Source: Chalciporus piperatus (lineage: Eukaryota; Basidiomycota; Agaricomycetes; Boletales; Boletaceae). Taken from it: 64,000 nucleotides of DNA. Location of the stretch: the NCBI GenBank assembly GCA_038093975.1, contig JBBPTG010000093.1:39691-103690 (forward strand), given 5' to 3'. The notes beneath the pieces were generated by a model that saw nothing but the letters and a program-made list of their open reading frames with translations, was not told the origin of the DNA and searched no databases. Position numbers and translations under genes: made by a program. The stretch's first letter is position 1. Every line of letters begins with the position of its first letter. This document shows positions 32,478 to 44,603 of the stretch, piece after piece.

Positions 32478-35400
32478 AATTCATTAACGATCTTCTCAGC
32501 AGAACAGCCCAGTGATGCCAAGGTCTCAGCTACTTGGCCCATCTTTTCACACAGGGCAAGAGCTGTGCAGTTGTTCCAACCTTCGGGGTATGTGGCCACT
32601 TACTTTGAGTCGTCTGATGTGCCGTTTGTCGCCCTGCCACTGTGACTGCCCGAAGTTCGATGTGGGCACAGAGAGCAGATGAGCTACTGTGGGTGTATTT
32701 CAACTGATTCATATTGGGGATTTAAACGCACTACTGAACAGACCCCCGAGCGCAGCGTTTACGTAGATTTCAAGGTTGGACTATCGCGTTGATCTGCTCA
32801 CATCTGGCACCACGAGTCGGTATGATGACGTATGGCCACCCCACCTGACGGCCTCGTTCTACCCCATGCTGGAAACTTGTGTCACCTCTTTCATCTTCTG
32901 GGAAGTTCAGCTTTACGCCCAGAATTTTACTTCTGTGATATGAAGTCTCTGACAATAACATTGCCATCAGGCCAAGCGATTTTAGCACACATCATACAAC
33001 AGCTGCCAGCAGCCCCACCAAATCTCATGAATCTAGACAATGCAGTGACTCCCCCGACGAATTAAGGGTCTGTATTGGTGCTGTCGTCTCTCGCCTGCGG
33101 CCTTAGTGGGCGACGCGTCTTCTGGTCCCAGATCGTCCTTGGTCAGACAAACCCTTCATCTGATACTAAGTCTGATCAGAAACCGATATCACCTCCACGA
33201 CTTCCACGACTTACTTTAGTCTCCCACGGCAGACCTCAATATGACAGTCGATATAGTTGATATGAATGAGGACTTACTTACCCCAAGGGTATAAACCCCA
33301 CACCGGCGACCGCGGTCCGAGGAACTTACGCCACAGCAATGTGTTTGCGACATGCCAAGAGCCGACCTCCGACGAGGTTGGGATAGTACTTAAGCTAATT
33401 GTCGCCATATTTACCCCATCCAAATTTCATCCAACATATCTGATATCATCACATTGCTAACTACATAAAACCGACCAGGCCATTCATTCATTCATGCCTG
33501 CCTATACGCTCAAGTGATTCACCCTGGGGTGTACGATATTGGTTGCGCGGACTTCCATCGCCTCGAGCTCTGGTCCCAAGAACTCGAATCTGCAACCTTT
33601 TCTTGTGAGAATCTGTTACAAAGTCCTTCTCGACTGAGAGAAAGTCCCCCGATCTGTAAAGGTCTGCTTTGGTTGCAGTAACGCACCGCTCGTGTGCCAT
33701 GATGTGCCTCTGCTTCTCTAAACTGTCAGAGAGCGAGGCGCATCAATGCATCAGCTCCGATGTCAACTCTGAGACTCTGAGTTGTGTGCCTGAGAGTAAC
33801 TTTCGCCTCGGCAATATGCTGCGAGATGTGCCTCCAACTACAACTGTGCGAACGCTGCTAAGATCCGGTAAGGAATAGGAAGACGGTACCAGGTTGGTTC
33901 CATCTACGTTAGCCCAGCTAATAGGCTCTCGGATGTTTGACTAAAGACAGAACCTGCTTAGCCGCGTGTTTCATTAATTGATGGAATCGATCTGGACAAT
34001 CGTGATGCCTCGCGCATTCGGGTGCTATCCTGGCTTCTCTGCATTGTTGGAAGGACAATGCATGGACAAGTAGTGACGGGCGTTATGCGGATTAATATAC
34101 GACCACGAAAACATATGGTCAAGTAAGCACGTACAGTCAAGAGTCAATTCAAGTGACATTGCGTTAAGGGCGCGATCGCCGAGGGACGCGAAGCATGCGC
34201 TGGAAAAGCATCTGTGCCAGAGGGTCCACACCGAGCTAAAAGAATAGTGTTAAGTTAGCACGGACGTTGGAGAATAAATCAAACAGAAGATGTCAATCGT
34301 TGAGGGTCTATGAGATATCAGTCAAGGCTTAAAACTGGCACGTACATTCAGGGGTACGTCCGACATGTCCCGTGGGACTGTGGCAATCAGCATTGTTCCA
34401 ACTTGAAGGTCAACGACTCGTTTGAGTCGCAAATCTATGTGGCAATCACCGAGGATGCAAGCACAGCGGTAAGGTACAGAAGGGTTGAAGGAGGGTCACA
34501 ACCACCCTTTATTTGGCGACCACAACCGATTGTTCGGACCTGGTCTTCAGAAATATCTCTGTGCTTGAAGCGGATCCGCGTTCGTGACCGCGAACTGTTG
34601 CGAGCAAGCGCCCACTACATAACGCCAACCTGAGGCAGAATGCTTGATTGGTATCGCGATTCGCAGATCAATATCTGGCGTGAAGACACAGGCTCAGAAT
34701 CTGAACATTTGCTTCATACTTAAACTTGACAGCGAGCGCGTGCGGATTTGGATCGGTTCGGTGTCTACTGTAATTCAGTTTGAAGTAGCTGTCGTCTGGG
34801 TCTGGAATTACCCGGGAGCTTAGTTGACACGCAAGGCTCACGAGCGTTCACACCTAGTGCCCACGCCGCCGCAGACGGCTATACTTTATTCCATTGCAGA
34901 TATCGAGCATGTTCTTTTCGAAATGGTTGGTTTTCAGGGTTACCCCGAGTATCGCATCCAGGTCCGGTCACCACAGTGCAACCACAGTGAAGCGGCTGTC
35001 GGGGTCATCAAATCGTTGGTAAATAATTCAAACGCCACAGGAAACATGTCGCTCCCGATTGGATGTCGGTCACAGTACTGACGGCTTTAGTAGGATGAGT
35101 TAGCGTAGCTGCGAGGTGGAAGCAGAACTGAATAGGAATATGCTATGGGGAGTAAGTACAGCGGGCGATCGGCGCCCCATCGTGCCTCACCATTGGCTGT
35201 CGGGCCCGACGAAATGCCCATCTGCCAAGCAGGAGTAGAATGGGGGCAAATTCAAGTCAAGCGGCGATTACTATCCGGTACCGTAGATAGTAGTGCAGCC
35301 AGGTCGTCAAGGCAGACGCTCACAGGGATAAGTCATAGTTACGTTCAACGGATACTTACTGCCAATAAGTAAGTAAGTTGGTCGCTCCGTACTTAGATTT

Positions 35401-35560
35401 TGGTTGGGAGGTGGACCCTTTTTATTGATGGGCATACATAGACGCGGTGTCTTAAAAAAAATAGCCGCGGGGAAACTGGATCCGATTGGGGGAATGGAAA
35501 GGGACGAGGAATATGGCTAAAGGGAGTCGAATGAATTGAGTTCAATCGGGCAGCGGAGAG
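32478..35560. other. Gene-poor region
   Basis: About 3 kb with only short frames, none with a family signature or convincing splice structure. No RNA gene or further repeat was recognised apart from the short MITE-like end near 32733. Confidence 0.45.
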
Positions 35561-35601
35561 ATATATCATATAACACCCGGCTCAGCACGCGTTTTCTACC
35601 C

Positions 35602-35643
35602 ATGTCCCTCGCTCCCCTCCTCTGCTCAGCCCAACAACGATGA
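35602..35643 (+). promoter_or_regulatory. Upstream ORF overlapping the DUF6534 start (ATGA)
   Basis: A 13-codon ORF starts at 35602 and its TGA (35641-35643) overlaps the main ATG at 35640 in another frame. If the leader is transcribed, reinitiation or leaky scanning would set the output of the main gene. Confidence 0.45.
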
Positions 35644-38050
35644 GCTCAACTTCTTCATCCACACCCCCATCCCCAGCAGAAATAGAGAACTTAGGTGTTC
35701 TCTTCATCGGCTTCGTCGCAGCAACCATCCTCTATGGTCTCACATTCTTCCGTACGTCCTTGCCCACGTTTTTTTCCCAGAGGTTCATATCAACATCCGT
35801 CTGCAGAAACATACATCTACTACTCACGGTACCCAAGGGATATTCAGTGGATAAAGTACCTCGTCAGTATCTATCTCCTCCTAGTCAATAGCTCAATCTG
35901 ACTCACCTTTCTCGGTCGTGCAGGTCGCCACACTATGGTAGGTCCAATCGTGGATTATGTCATGTGCGCTACTTCAAATCCCATATCCAGCATTCTGGAT
36001 ACAGCAGCATCAGCTATAGGTATGTCCATGACTCGTATCGTTGAACTATCTATCTTACCCGCATTTCAGTTTCTGAAGTGTTTGTTCGCTCCCTTATCCG
36101 GTTGGCCGCGCCTCATTCCTTGCCTCGCAGACTATACTATTATCTGATCGTCATGTTTGATTTCAACATGGACATCTTATACGCAACTACGTAAGTGTCC
36201 CATCGTCCGTGTCCCGCGCAGCAACCTCACGTATTTGAACAGCACATTCTGTGTGAGTTTGGGATATTCACGTCATGCATTGAGACCTAATTTGGCGAAT
36301 CGCACCTCAAGGTTCAATATATGTTATCAGTGTGTAACTCCGAACTCTGAAGTAGCCTGCTCACTAAACATGTCGTCTGAATAGGTCGTTCTTACATTTC
36401 TCTCCCATCTGTGAGTAACATAATTGTTGCCTGGGTCTGAGAAATAACCTTGTTTGGTCAAGCTTTTTCGTATATCGGGTTTTCCAAGGTACGAGACTAT
36501 CCACCATTTCCGTTGTCGACCAATTCATGCGGACTGACGATCTTTCTCGTAGTCACCGGGGGATCGAAACTAGTCACCATAATAGTGGTAAGTTTCGGTT
36601 GACTTTGCTGGTCTGTATGCCTTGACGACTCAATGTCGAATGTTTCAGACTTGCGTAGCATTTATCTCATTCAGTATGTCACCTTTTCTATCACCTCCTA
36701 ATCATCGTTGACATGAGAGCTATCAACAGTCTTTGGTTTAAGTGAGTCCCTGATATCATACCCACCCTTCCAAGATTCGATTGGCTGATCCGCGGGTCTC
36801 CCTCGAAACAGCTTCATCAGGGCAAATGTTCGTGACCGGCTATTACTTTGTCCTTTCGCATTGTTGACAACCAGCGGTGTTTTAGGTTTGCACAGCGAAG
36901 GCTCTCGGCATTTGGCGGGTCGCCCATGGAGGTACGCGCATCCACACACCTATTGCCAAGGGTGAAATCAATATGTCATCTTCATCGGAATTCTAGATCG
37001 TTTCAGCCGTCAGTCATTTTACAGGGGCAGCAGCAGACGTGTTCGTGTTCGTGACGATGTGCTATTCCTTGCGTCAATCACGGTTCCCGGAAATGCCAAA
37101 GTGCGTGTTCTTATCTTTGATTTCATCGGACATCTCGGTTGACCCACTTCCTCTTATAGACCCGTGGGCTTTTTGGAAAATGCCGTTACTCTGCTCGTTG
37201 GTCGGGGACTAGCTTTCGCGTATGTGCCATGGATGCTCTGGTTCCGCATGCGTTTACTGATATGGGATTGAACCCCAGGATTGCTCACGTTGCCTACTTC
37301 TGCGTTGTAGGTCCCTTCCGCCCCTGTAAAAGATGATTCCTGATCGGTCTTCTAGTTCATAGCCGCTCCCCAGAGACTATTCTGGATCCCCTTACAAATG
37401 ATCACTTGCAAGCGTATGTGTTTTCCAATAGTTCGTATCATAGGGCTCACCATCTTTAGTCTATGTGAACACTGTGCTTGGACTGTAAGTTCATTTCTAC
37501 CTCTGATATGCGCAGCCGCTGACACGAGATCATGCAGCCTCAACTCACGCGAGGTCAAGCACGGACAAGGTCTCAACGAGGAAGAGTCCCTCACTGATCG
37601 GAAAGCCTCCACGGGCACCTCCCTACCGAGCGCAATCCGGTTCAATCTCACCGATGCCAAGGGAGTGAGTTCATTTTCGCCACTGGGCATCCTCAATCAC
37701 GCTAAGCGATGTATTCACCCCTTGCGACATGTAGACGACTCAATCCGTGAACTTCACCACGACTCTAAATCGACATGACGATATCGAGAGCGAAGGGACG
37801 GAACTCGAGTCGAGGAAGACGTACAACGACGACCACGTATGTTTTTCGCCGTCTCTTTCTCTGTCCTGTGTTCGTTGACATGATCACAGCATGGGTATGC
37901 ACAGGTGTTGACCACGTCGACCCAATCCAAGGTCAGTCACGTTCCCCACTCACATTATCGGGGCCTTGTACTTATATTCCTCCCTTTGTTTTGAAATAGA
38001 CGGATGACGAGCACGATAAAGCAAGCTTGTCATCCGAGCGGTTTCATTGA
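35640..38050 (+). CDS. DUF6534-type integral membrane protein
   Basis: A gene of about a dozen short exons from ATG 35640 to TGA 38048-38050. Readable pieces are in family order: VLFIGFVAATILYGLTFFQT with YIYYSRYPRDIQWIKYL, VATL..ILDT, FDFNMDILYATT, VVLTFLSHLFFVYRVF, GSKLVTIIV, GAAADVFVFVTMCYSLRQSR, PVGFLENAVTLL, LFWIPLQMITCKLYVNTVLG and a polar tail (LTDRKASTGTSLPSAIRF). This is the seven-helix DUF6534 pattern, strongly expanded in Agaricomycetes, of unknown function. First exon 35640-35751; last two coding pieces VLTTSTQSK and TDDEHDKASLSSERFH. Some middle junctions were not fixed. No lesion seen. Confidence 0.75.
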
Positions 38051-38831
38051 TCGTTTTCGTGCGCTTTCGCTGGTCAGTTCATAAGCTCCGTCTCGTCTCG
38101 TCTCGACGCATGTCCATCGACCATTGTACCATGGGGTGTTTTCGGAATCGGGGGACAAGCGACTTGCAACAGTCTCATTGTCACTTGACCCATCACATCC
38201 TCGCGACGTGGACTTGGTCAGGCCCCACGCGAACCCCGAACTCGACGGACCGTTTCGAAACGAGAACGGGACGAGCAGGTGGGGTGGGTGGATAATATCA
38301 ATATCACCGTGACTGGTTCAGCTCGTGGTTGTGCATATTACTTTTTGTAGTATTCGAGTGGGAGAGAGGCGAGGCTTCCACCGGTGGATAATAGGACACA
38401 CACACACAGACCCCGGATGGCATCGATTGTTGCGCCGGTCGTTTTCCAGTTGACGCCATTCGTAGAGCCTACATACATATATATACATACACATACACAC
38501 ACACACATATTCGTTGCATTGATGCTTTCGGTCGCTATCGCAAATTCACTCTCATTTGAATTTTTTTTTTGTTTTGACTGGGAGTTTGGTATGCGTGATT
38601 GGTAAGGAATGTTTTAAGATACGGAAGCAAGAGATGAATCCAGGAAGCAGGTATAGGTAGGAATGTAAGTGCATGTTCCCCAACACGATCCGAGTGTAGT
38701 GACTAGAACCATATCGTCCACTCATCTATCCGAGATTGTTCTGAGCGAACGTAAAGCAGGTACATGTATAGATTTCTGTGTGCCGCGACACCAAGTCCAC
38801 CAGCACGGAAGCCAACACCATCCATGGCCAC
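38051..38831. other. Convergent 3' region with microsatellites
   Basis: Contains CA repeats near 38395-38408 and a TA/CA repeat near 38468-38508. No gene. Confidence 0.5.
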
Positions 38832-40337
38832 CTATGCAAGGCCGTTCTCACCCTTGAACCACTGTTTCATAATCCACGCGTCAGCGATGAAAAAGGAAAC
38901 GCAAACTAAAACGCATATACTCACCTCCACCATCCTCCGCACGCCCTCTTCGAGTCCCACCTCGGGCGCATACCCAAGCACCCGTCTCGCCTTCTCAATA
39001 TTATGATACCTCGTCGCACAACTATACCCAACCCTATACCTCGTAAACCCAGCCTCCTTCCCAATCAACCCCGCCCACATCTCCGACAAAAACCCAAGCA
39101 CCATCCCAAACGGACGCGGAATGACCCACCTCCCGCGCTGTGCTCTCTTCCTACCTTCTTCCGTCGGCGGATCGAGCGCAAGCCATATCACGCGCATAAA
39201 GTCCCAAAAGTAGACGGGCTCGCCGTTGGTGATGAAGAAGGCTTGGCCGGCGACTTGGAGGGGGTTGATTGGGGCGGCTTCAAGGGCGTTGTCGGAGAAT
39301 TGGTCGAAGCGGTTGCGGACGATCGGGTGAGTGGGTTTGTGAGGGTCGTGAGGGGCGTTGAAAGCGGCCTCGATGGTGGAGGCGTTTGGAGGAGGGGTGA
39401 TGTAGGGACCGAGTGGGCGAGCGTTGCAGGTGGGGACGCGACGGAAGCCGGTGGTGGCGGATACGGGTGGAAGAGCTAGGTGGAGAGTCGAGAGGACGTC
39501 AGAGTCGACGAGCGTGGTCTCTGAGGCGCTGTCGGAGGTAGGTACGGGGTCGACGAGTTTGTCGGCTGCAAGTAGGTGTGCTTGAGCGAGGTTCCCGACG
39601 TAGGTGTAGTCGAAAAGGTTGTTGTTATCGCCAACTTGGAAGTGAGTCTGACCACGTTGGTAGGCTTGGTAGAGGCCAACCATCATCTGCCGGTCACCGG
39701 GGCTTGAAAGAAACGACGAGTTTGAGCACGAGACGACCCCGACGAAGATGGCAAAAACTTACCCAAAGATGCCTGCAGGGCGCAGTGCGACGGTGAGAAG
39801 ACCACCTTTCCCGTTCGCCTCTAGAACAAGCGCCTCGCCTTTGGCTTTTGAGTCGTTATACGCATCGAACGGTTTTTCGGGGTATGGTGCGCGCTCGTCA
39901 ACGTTAATAACGTCGTTCCCGTCGAACATGACTCCTGCTGAGCTCGTGTAAACCAATTTTCGAATGCCTGCAGCCACCGCAGCATTGATGACTGCCTGGG
40001 TGCCCTCTACGTTGACTTTGAAATAGATCGAAGGGTCCTTGGCGCCATGCATAGGCGAAGCGGTGTGTATGATACAGGTCGTGCCAGACTTTGTGTATGA
40101 CAGTCATTTCTTGCCCAAACCAAAAAGAACTCAAAGCAAACTCACCTTGTGAATAGCATCGAGCACCTCTTCCTCTTTGGTAATGTCTCCAGAGTAGAAT
40201 GGGACGTCGTGGTGTCTCTGGACGATGTCGAACACAGAGACGACGTCGTCGCGGGCAAGGAGATGCTCGACGATGTGTCGACCGACGAAACCGCTCCCGC
40301 CGATAACGAGGTAGACGTCTTTTCGTTGACTGGACAT
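38832..40337 (-). CDS. ERG26: Sterol-4-alpha-carboxylate 3-dehydrogenase (decarboxylating), ERG26-like
   Basis: Four exons (40337-40146, 40088-39763, 39702-38925, 38861-38832), 441 residues, close perfectly. It is a short-chain dehydrogenase of the 3-beta-HSD family. The Rossmann loop GGSGFVGRHI lies at residues 13-22, HTASP and the catalytic YNDSK (Y..xK) follow with the preceding YTSSAGV, then LRPAGIFGPGD. Length and spacing fit ERG26, which oxidises and decarboxylates the C-4 carboxylated sterol at the ER in ergosterol synthesis. A central insertion with a polar loop (SDSASETTLVDSD) is seen in fungi. The last exon has only 30 bases. The start ATG is at the first Met of the conserved frame. 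Confidence 0.9.
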
Positions 40338-40458
40338 TTGTGCGTTCGGAACGAGTGTGAGTGGGTCAGACCATGTTTTTCTATTTCGACACGTGGGTCA
40401 TGGATCGATATATATGGTCATTTGCCCCTGTCTCCACAGTTGACACTCTTCCTCAGCT

Positions 40459-42186
40459 TCAGTATGATTCCTTTCCGTCGTGCAAGTACGCAGTAGTAAT
40501 GGAGCTATCGCCCATTTTGCGCTCACAACCCCGCTGGATTCCAACAGCAGCCTCTCTGAAACGCGCCTCTAAACGTTCTCCACGCCCATTTCCCCCGGAA
40601 AACCTACTCAACGCATCGTCGAAATTCGCGAGCTCTTCAACGAACCGTCGATCGAGAGGATGAAACCCGGCCAAACGACCCTTCAACTTCTCGATCTTAC
40701 CCAACAGTTCTGCCTTCCAAAACGTCCACACGATACCCGTGTCCTCCACGAGCGCGTCGAGGACGGTGGTGAGCCTGTGATCATCGATACATTGATCCTC
40801 AAGGACGAGGGTGACTAGGACATATGCCACCATGGTCGGCCAACTGTCCAAATGACGTTTGATCATATTTCCCGAGGGAACTTGCAGAATGCTTTCGAGG
40901 AGAATCTCCTGCTGGGCCAGCCCTTTATCGAGATTGCAAAGATAAAGGTTGTAGCACCACGACGTAGTCAAAGAGGCCACGAACATGACCTGACCAAAGA
41001 GCGATGCCTGAGGGATGAGAAGCAGCTGCGCGATGAACTGGATGAGGAGAAGAATGGCGCAGATCCCAATGCTGAAGTAAGAGCCGTCGGGGGATGAGAG
41101 CTCAAACTTGCCAAGAGCGACAGCCATCGCTGCCTCTTCTGGGCCCTGCAGTAACACCACTTCTGTCTCGGCGATAAGGATACCGTGGAAATGATGTGTG
41201 GGGCAAGAATCTCTGGGATGTGGAAGTTTATCTGATGGAAGTTCTCCGGAGAGTATGGGACGAGTGAAGGCAAGTTTCACGGAGCCGATGATGTAACAAG
41301 ATAAACCGTTCGCAATCATACCCCAAAGTATGAGCGAAAATGAGTACCAGTCCGCGACGACGGCACTCATGATGCTTGTACCGGCGCTGATGATGATCGG
41401 TAAGGAAGCGATGATGGGAGAATCCATGGGAGTGCAGATGGGCTCTAGATTCTTGGTTCGCGGAGAGTTATCAAGCTGGACAATGGTGACTCCGACCGGC
41501 TGCCTAGCATTCTTCATGGACGGATTGGTGGGATCCTTCAAGGATGTACACGCCTTGACGAAGACGGCCGCAAGGTGATCTGTCTGGGGAATGGTACTGC
41601 CCAAGCGGACACGCAGGAACTTGGGCCCCTTGCTTCCATCCAACTCGAACAGGGCCAATAGTTGTGCGGGGTCCCTATGCCCCCCGCCGAAGAAAAAGCC
41701 GAATTTCGTGAGGAGGCCGTATTGTTTAGCGACCTCGTATGACCCAGGTGAGTTATACCATCCCAACCACTTCCTATTCTTGCAAATGTGGACAGTAGCC
41801 ATCGCAGAAACAGCTTCCGTGCCACCGAAAAAGCCCGCCACACCCGAAGCGTCAAGTGTGAACCGCGACTTGTCCCAGGAGACGAGTGGGCGGCCGTCTA
41901 GAACGTTGGCAACGCCGGGAATGTACATAGATCGGGTAAGCTTAGGGGTGTTTCGTTAACGGAAAGAAGTTACTGGTAGACAGAGGAAGCTTACTTGGAA
42001 AGCGCCGATGGGTTGGGGGTTTCCCTTTAATTCCCGCCTGATACAGCCTTTATGTTCATCGTTAGGCGCCGTGAAGCATGACAAAAATATTTGCCAGCGC
42101 GGAAGGGCGTGTTGGGCGCTTGGAAGGTCCGTGGGACAGGGCACGCTGGGCCGGCCTGGTGCGGGTACATTGCTAATTTGGATCAT
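40459..42186 (-). CDS. Hypothetical multi-pass membrane protein
   Basis: Two exons (42186-41995, 41940-40459) with one 54-bp intron, 557 residues. The N-terminal half is soluble-looking. Hydrophobic helices occur around ADWYSFSLILWGMIANGLSC and SIGICAILLLIQFIAQLLLI followed by ASLFGQVMFVASLTTSWCY. The C-terminal half is charged (WKAELLGKIEKLKGRLAG). I do not recognise a named domain; similar uncharacterised proteins occur in basidiomycetes. It is transcribed in the same direction as ERG26, with 121 bp between its stop and the ERG26 start. Confidence 0.7.
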
Positions 42187-42344
42187 TATGCATTATGTCG
42201 CTACCTCCCTGGTTCCGAATCCGTAATGCGATATTCCTTGTAGTACGGACTGAGTGATGTCGCGGATGGGAGGTACTACTTACCGATCACAACGCGCTGT
42301 TTGATGAGAGGCAGCATCACAAACAGACGTGCTTGCAGGGAGGT

Positions 42345-42531
42345 CGCACTCAGAAGTGATAGCAACGCGTATCAACATACCGTAGACAGTTGTTTAACAC
42401 CCGTAGTATGTGGTTGTAGAGGGATTCGAACTCCCGGAAGTAAAAAAGAGGCTACCAGCTCTGTCTTGTCCGTGGTCACGCGACATCGTCACAATAGTTA
42501 ACCACTAAGACAGAGCTGGTAACAAGTCTTT
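42345..42531 (-). repeat. tRNA-like hairpin repeat, copy 1
   Basis: On the minus strand: a 14-bp stem (ACCAGCTCTGTCTT and its complement), enclosing TAGTGGTTAACT (A-box-like), then a T6 run, then a T-arm-like GAGTTCGAATCCC (B-box-like). Flanking bases are shared with copy 2, so the unit is larger than the hairpin. It does not fold as a canonical tRNA because the T-arm lies outside the enclosing stem. Confidence 0.6.
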
Positions 42532-42778
42532 GATCTGGTTCATGAATCACATGTAACCAGATGCTAACCTCATCGTGTTGTATATTCCCCAGACGGTCCA
42601 TAGCTAGATATAGATTAACAGCCAATGAACCGGCGCGCAAGGACTCGGACATCTTGACCAAGTGCTTAGAATTCCCTTGGGGATTGTATCAACCAGTTTC
42701 TCCAAATCCCGATGAATTCTTAGCCGGCACTGATGTTACATGGGGCAATATACTATGCTTATGGTGGGATCAGACTCA

Positions 42779-42965
42779 GAAATGATAACACATATCAACG
42801 TACCGTCGACGGTCGTTTAACGTTTAACGCCCGTACGTGGCTGTAGAGGGATTCGAACACCTGGAAGTAAAAAAATAGCTCCCAGCTTTGTTTTTACCTG
42901 GTCACGCGATCGCCGCAAGAGTTAACCACAAAGACAAAGCTGCGAACCGAAATGTATGATCTGGT
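42779..42965 (-). repeat. tRNA-like hairpin repeat, copy 2
   Basis: Same layout as copy 1, 434 bp away: stem CAGCTTTGT with its complement, TGTGGTTAACTC, T7 run, GTGTTCGAATCCC. The stem differs from copy 1 with paired changes on both sides. Confidence 0.6.
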
Positions 42966-43214
42966 GTTCGATAAGTGAGGCTCGTCGTGAGTGTGTTCCC
43001 TACATATGCTCCCCTGTATTCCCCGCTCACATCCCAATGATAATGTCATTTGGCGACGAGCATTTCGAGAGAGAACGGGTCGCTAGATATAAATTAGGGA
43101 TAAGCGAAACCGGAACGAACGCTACAATGGACTGGATGCGCACCGTGTGCCGACCCGAGACAAACTGCCCGTGAGTACACGAAAACGACATTGAAAAATC
43201 ATGGAAGCAGGTTC

Positions 43215-43370
43215 TCGCAACATGCGGCCATAAGAGGGACTCGAACACCTGTACCCAAAAAATTGGCCCTCAGTTTGGTCCAATTGAGCAATGTCAGTGC
43301 CGACACCACTGATTGCAACTAGACTAAACTGAGAACTGACCTCCTGATCAGTGATTGGTGCTTGATAAGG
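43215..43370 (-). repeat. tRNA-like hairpin repeat, copy 3
   Basis: Stem CTCAGTTT with AAACTGAG, TAGTTGCAATC in the loop, T6 run, GTGTTCGAGTCCC. More diverged than copies 1 and 2 in the loop, but the order of elements is kept. Confidence 0.55.
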
Positions 43371-44234
43371 ACAGGTGTCAATTTGCGTGAAGTACAGCTT
43401 TGATCATCTTATTTTTGTGATTCGGCTCGTGAAGTTTCAGACCTTCACGAGGCGAATCGTAGAAATGGACAGCTGATGAACTGCCCCTCTGCAGATTTCA
43501 AACTCAGCGATGCGAACAGACCGCCCCCAGGGATACCCAGAGTCTCCGATTCACTTGCGAAGCGGAAGCGACAGTCAGCATGCCACTGGGAGCGGAGCGG
43601 AACGACAAGTGGAGGGAACATTCAGCAAGGGACAGAAGCAAACCTGACAATGTTCTTCAAACTTGAAGAGCGCTCGACATCGTGCTCCGTTTCCAGAACA
43701 CGTTGATCGGAGACGGGCGTGTAGTATTAAAAACGATCGAGCATAGTCTCGCCCAAACGCACGGAATCGTTTCGATCCAAGCGACCTTAAGCGACCGAAA
43801 GAAAACCTGTACGCTCAGGACACATCCCGCCTGCATAAAAGCGGACAGAGAGACCTAGCTTATCGAAAAAAAGGAGCCCTAATGACGGTCTAGTCCCGTC
43901 ACGTGGTGATTAGACCATACTGAAGACGGAAACCTACGTCCTGGTATGCTGCGCGCATAAACGACGACGTCCGCGTGAGATGTGAAATGTTTCGCTTTGC
44001 ACTTGGCCTTTGGATTCAACGAACGTGGGCGACCAATCGGCGATGTAAACCGGTACGTCACAAGATGCGCAGCGGAGGTCGTTATCCTAATAGCCTAATA
44101 GTTAGCGACGATCGAAGATGATACTTGCTTACGACGACTTCGCGGCGTTGAATGTGGAGACGAGAAACTCTTTGATTGCGCGAAAATACATAAGATCCCG
44201 ATCCGATAGAAGTCTAAGCGCCCAGAACAACTCA

Positions 44235-44395
44235 CAAGATATAGTCAGAGAAGGATTCCAACACCCGTAGCTAAAAAAGTAGCCCTCAATTTGATCTGGT
44301 CGCGTGATGCACCACATTGGATAACCACCAGACTAAATTGAGAACTGTACGTTCTATCTGGGGTCAGTACTTCAGTTCTCGACAAGGATGTGATT
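44235..44395 (-). repeat. tRNA-like hairpin repeat, copy 4
   Basis: Stem CTCAATTT with AAATTGAG, TGGTGGTTATCC, T6 run, GTGTTGGAATCC. The base pair change relative to copy 3 (G-C to A-T) is compensated on both arms. Confidence 0.55.
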
Positions 44396-44603
44396 ACCTT
44401 CCGAGTACACGATTGCTTCTTCCACGGGCCTAGGCAGTCTATATAGACGCACTTGGTCCCGGACGAGGCGGAAACAAAGTGGATATTCAAACTCCGCGAT
44501 TGACAGATGGGCCGGCGGTACGGCTCTGCCCTCGACAACTTGAACTCGTCGACAACACACCGGTCGTCGCCAGCAAGCTCGAGGTTAGTCGTGGACACGA
44601 ACA

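Noticed and set aside
34310..35081. Small plus-strand ORFs in the gene-poor region
   Set aside because: No recognisable domain and no consistent exon joining.
40968..41855. Alternative minus-strand frames in the membrane-protein gene
   Set aside because: Shadow frames of the long exon 41940-40459.
42345..44395. Minus-strand tRNA genes
   Set aside because: B-box-like motifs are present, but no 7-bp acceptor stem pairs around them, T-stems contain mismatches, and T6-T7 runs would stop Pol III before the T-arm.
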